A stretch of DNA of 54,446 nt from Roseimaritima sediminicola. GTDB lineage: Bacteria > Planctomycetota > Planctomycetia > Pirellulales > Pirellulaceae. The DNA lies in NCBI RefSeq assembly GCF_009618275.1, contig NZ_WIAD01000039.1, forward strand, positions 1 to 54,446, given 5' to 3'. The position numbers and the translations under genes were made by a program. Of this stretch, positions 54,171 through 54,446 are shown piece after piece (the first letter of the stretch is position 1; each line of letters starts with the position of its first letter). The notes beneath the pieces were generated by a model. That model saw nothing but the letters and a program-made list of their open reading frames with translations, did no database searches and was not told where the DNA came from.

Positions 54171-54446
54171 GGACGGACAATCGGGAGATAGGAGAAGTCG
54201 GAACCGGAGCAATCGCGGGAAAAGGACCGTTTTTTATACTAGTCGCCGCGACCAGGAAAAAAATCCGCAATCGGCTAGATTCGCCCGAGAGCGGCTCGAA
54301 CGAGTTCCCGGCATGATGGCTTGAACCCCGGGCGTCGGCGAAAGTTTCGCAAAGCTCGCAACCTCCTGCCAAAGCGGAGCCCGCCCGCGCGCGCGCCGCA
54401 GGCGGCACCGCCCAAGCAGCCAAGACGAGTGGGCAGGTTTCGGATC
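54171..54446. other. Upstream region of the secretion operon
   Basis: 276 bases with no believable gene. The first 100 bases are AT-richer than the surroundings and hold the candidate promoter at 54233-54260. The far end is GC-rich. Confidence 0.5.
54233..54260 (-). promoter_or_regulatory. Candidate promoter of the secretin-N-like/gspE/gspF operon
   Basis: On the minus strand: TTTTCC, 16 bases, TATAAA. The start of transcription would be near 54226, a leader of about 55 bases. No Shine-Dalgarno is visible before the ATG at 54170. Weak evidence. Confidence 0.3.

Overview
The window looks like a chromosomal segment of a high-GC planctomycete, probably Pirellulales-like. This rests on gene content. 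There are two CRTAC1/ASPIC-UnbV proteins paired with TPR partners, a DUF1080 protein, a DUF4159 protein with an alpha/alpha-toroid, an M13 peptidase, and two large secretin-N (NolW-type) proteins that lack a pore domain. A pentahaem cytochrome and many short palindromic intergenic repeats fit the same picture. No tRNA, rRNA, CRISPR array, transposase or phage gene was seen.

Layout. 1-661 is non-coding and repeat-rich. 662-8551 (minus) is a probable operon: secretin-N-like envelope protein, MMPL/RND exporter, a small unknown protein, and a zinc phospholipase C-like protein fused to a DUF4332 helix-hairpin-helix region. 8884-13384 (minus) holds an M13 metallopeptidase and a toroid-DUF4159 protein, the latter divergent from moxR (plus, 13694-14761). 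14847-24716 (minus) holds a TPR protein and CRTAC1 protein, lysA, an S1-repeat RNA-binding protein, an FtsQ-like protein, murB and a thioredoxin-like protein with a clear intrinsic terminator. 25185-32993 is mostly plus: Gfo/Idh-like protein, lipid kinase, then kdsA, a lipoprotein, a LarA-like protein and moaA. A FliL-like protein (minus) interrupts this run. 32994-33844 is an 850-base block of nested inverted repeats. 33845-36319 holds secreted proteins. 36550-47885 (plus) is a run of four genes with overlaps or short gaps. 48189-54170 (minus) is a type II secretion/type IV pilus-like operon (secretin-N-like protein, GspE, GspF).

How the genes fit together. Several blocks serve the cell envelope: murB with the ftsQ-like gene, kdsA, the MMPL exporter, and the GspE/GspF machinery. 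The pentahaem cytochrome-TPR protein and its CRTAC1 partner look like a membrane-anchored, exported redox module. That TPR/CRTAC1 pairing occurs twice in the window, in opposite gene order, each time with an 11-base overlap.

The most interesting locus is 41470-47885. A soluble M48-like metalloprotease (HELSH with a downstream NEVFCD) is translationally coupled (ATGA) to a 1740-residue protein. I read that protein as a degenerate kinase-like N-terminus, then DUF4011, a split superfamily 1 helicase, and a C-terminal Vsr/MTES_1575-type nuclease fold. The architecture is reminiscent of COG1112-helicase defence systems such as Mokosh, but the kinase-like domain, the nuclease type and the protease partner differ. 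It is a candidate undescribed antiviral or nucleic-acid surveillance system. A second unusual pattern is a hairpin element that begins 1-3 bases after the stop codon of three unrelated genes, always in the same orientation relative to the gene.
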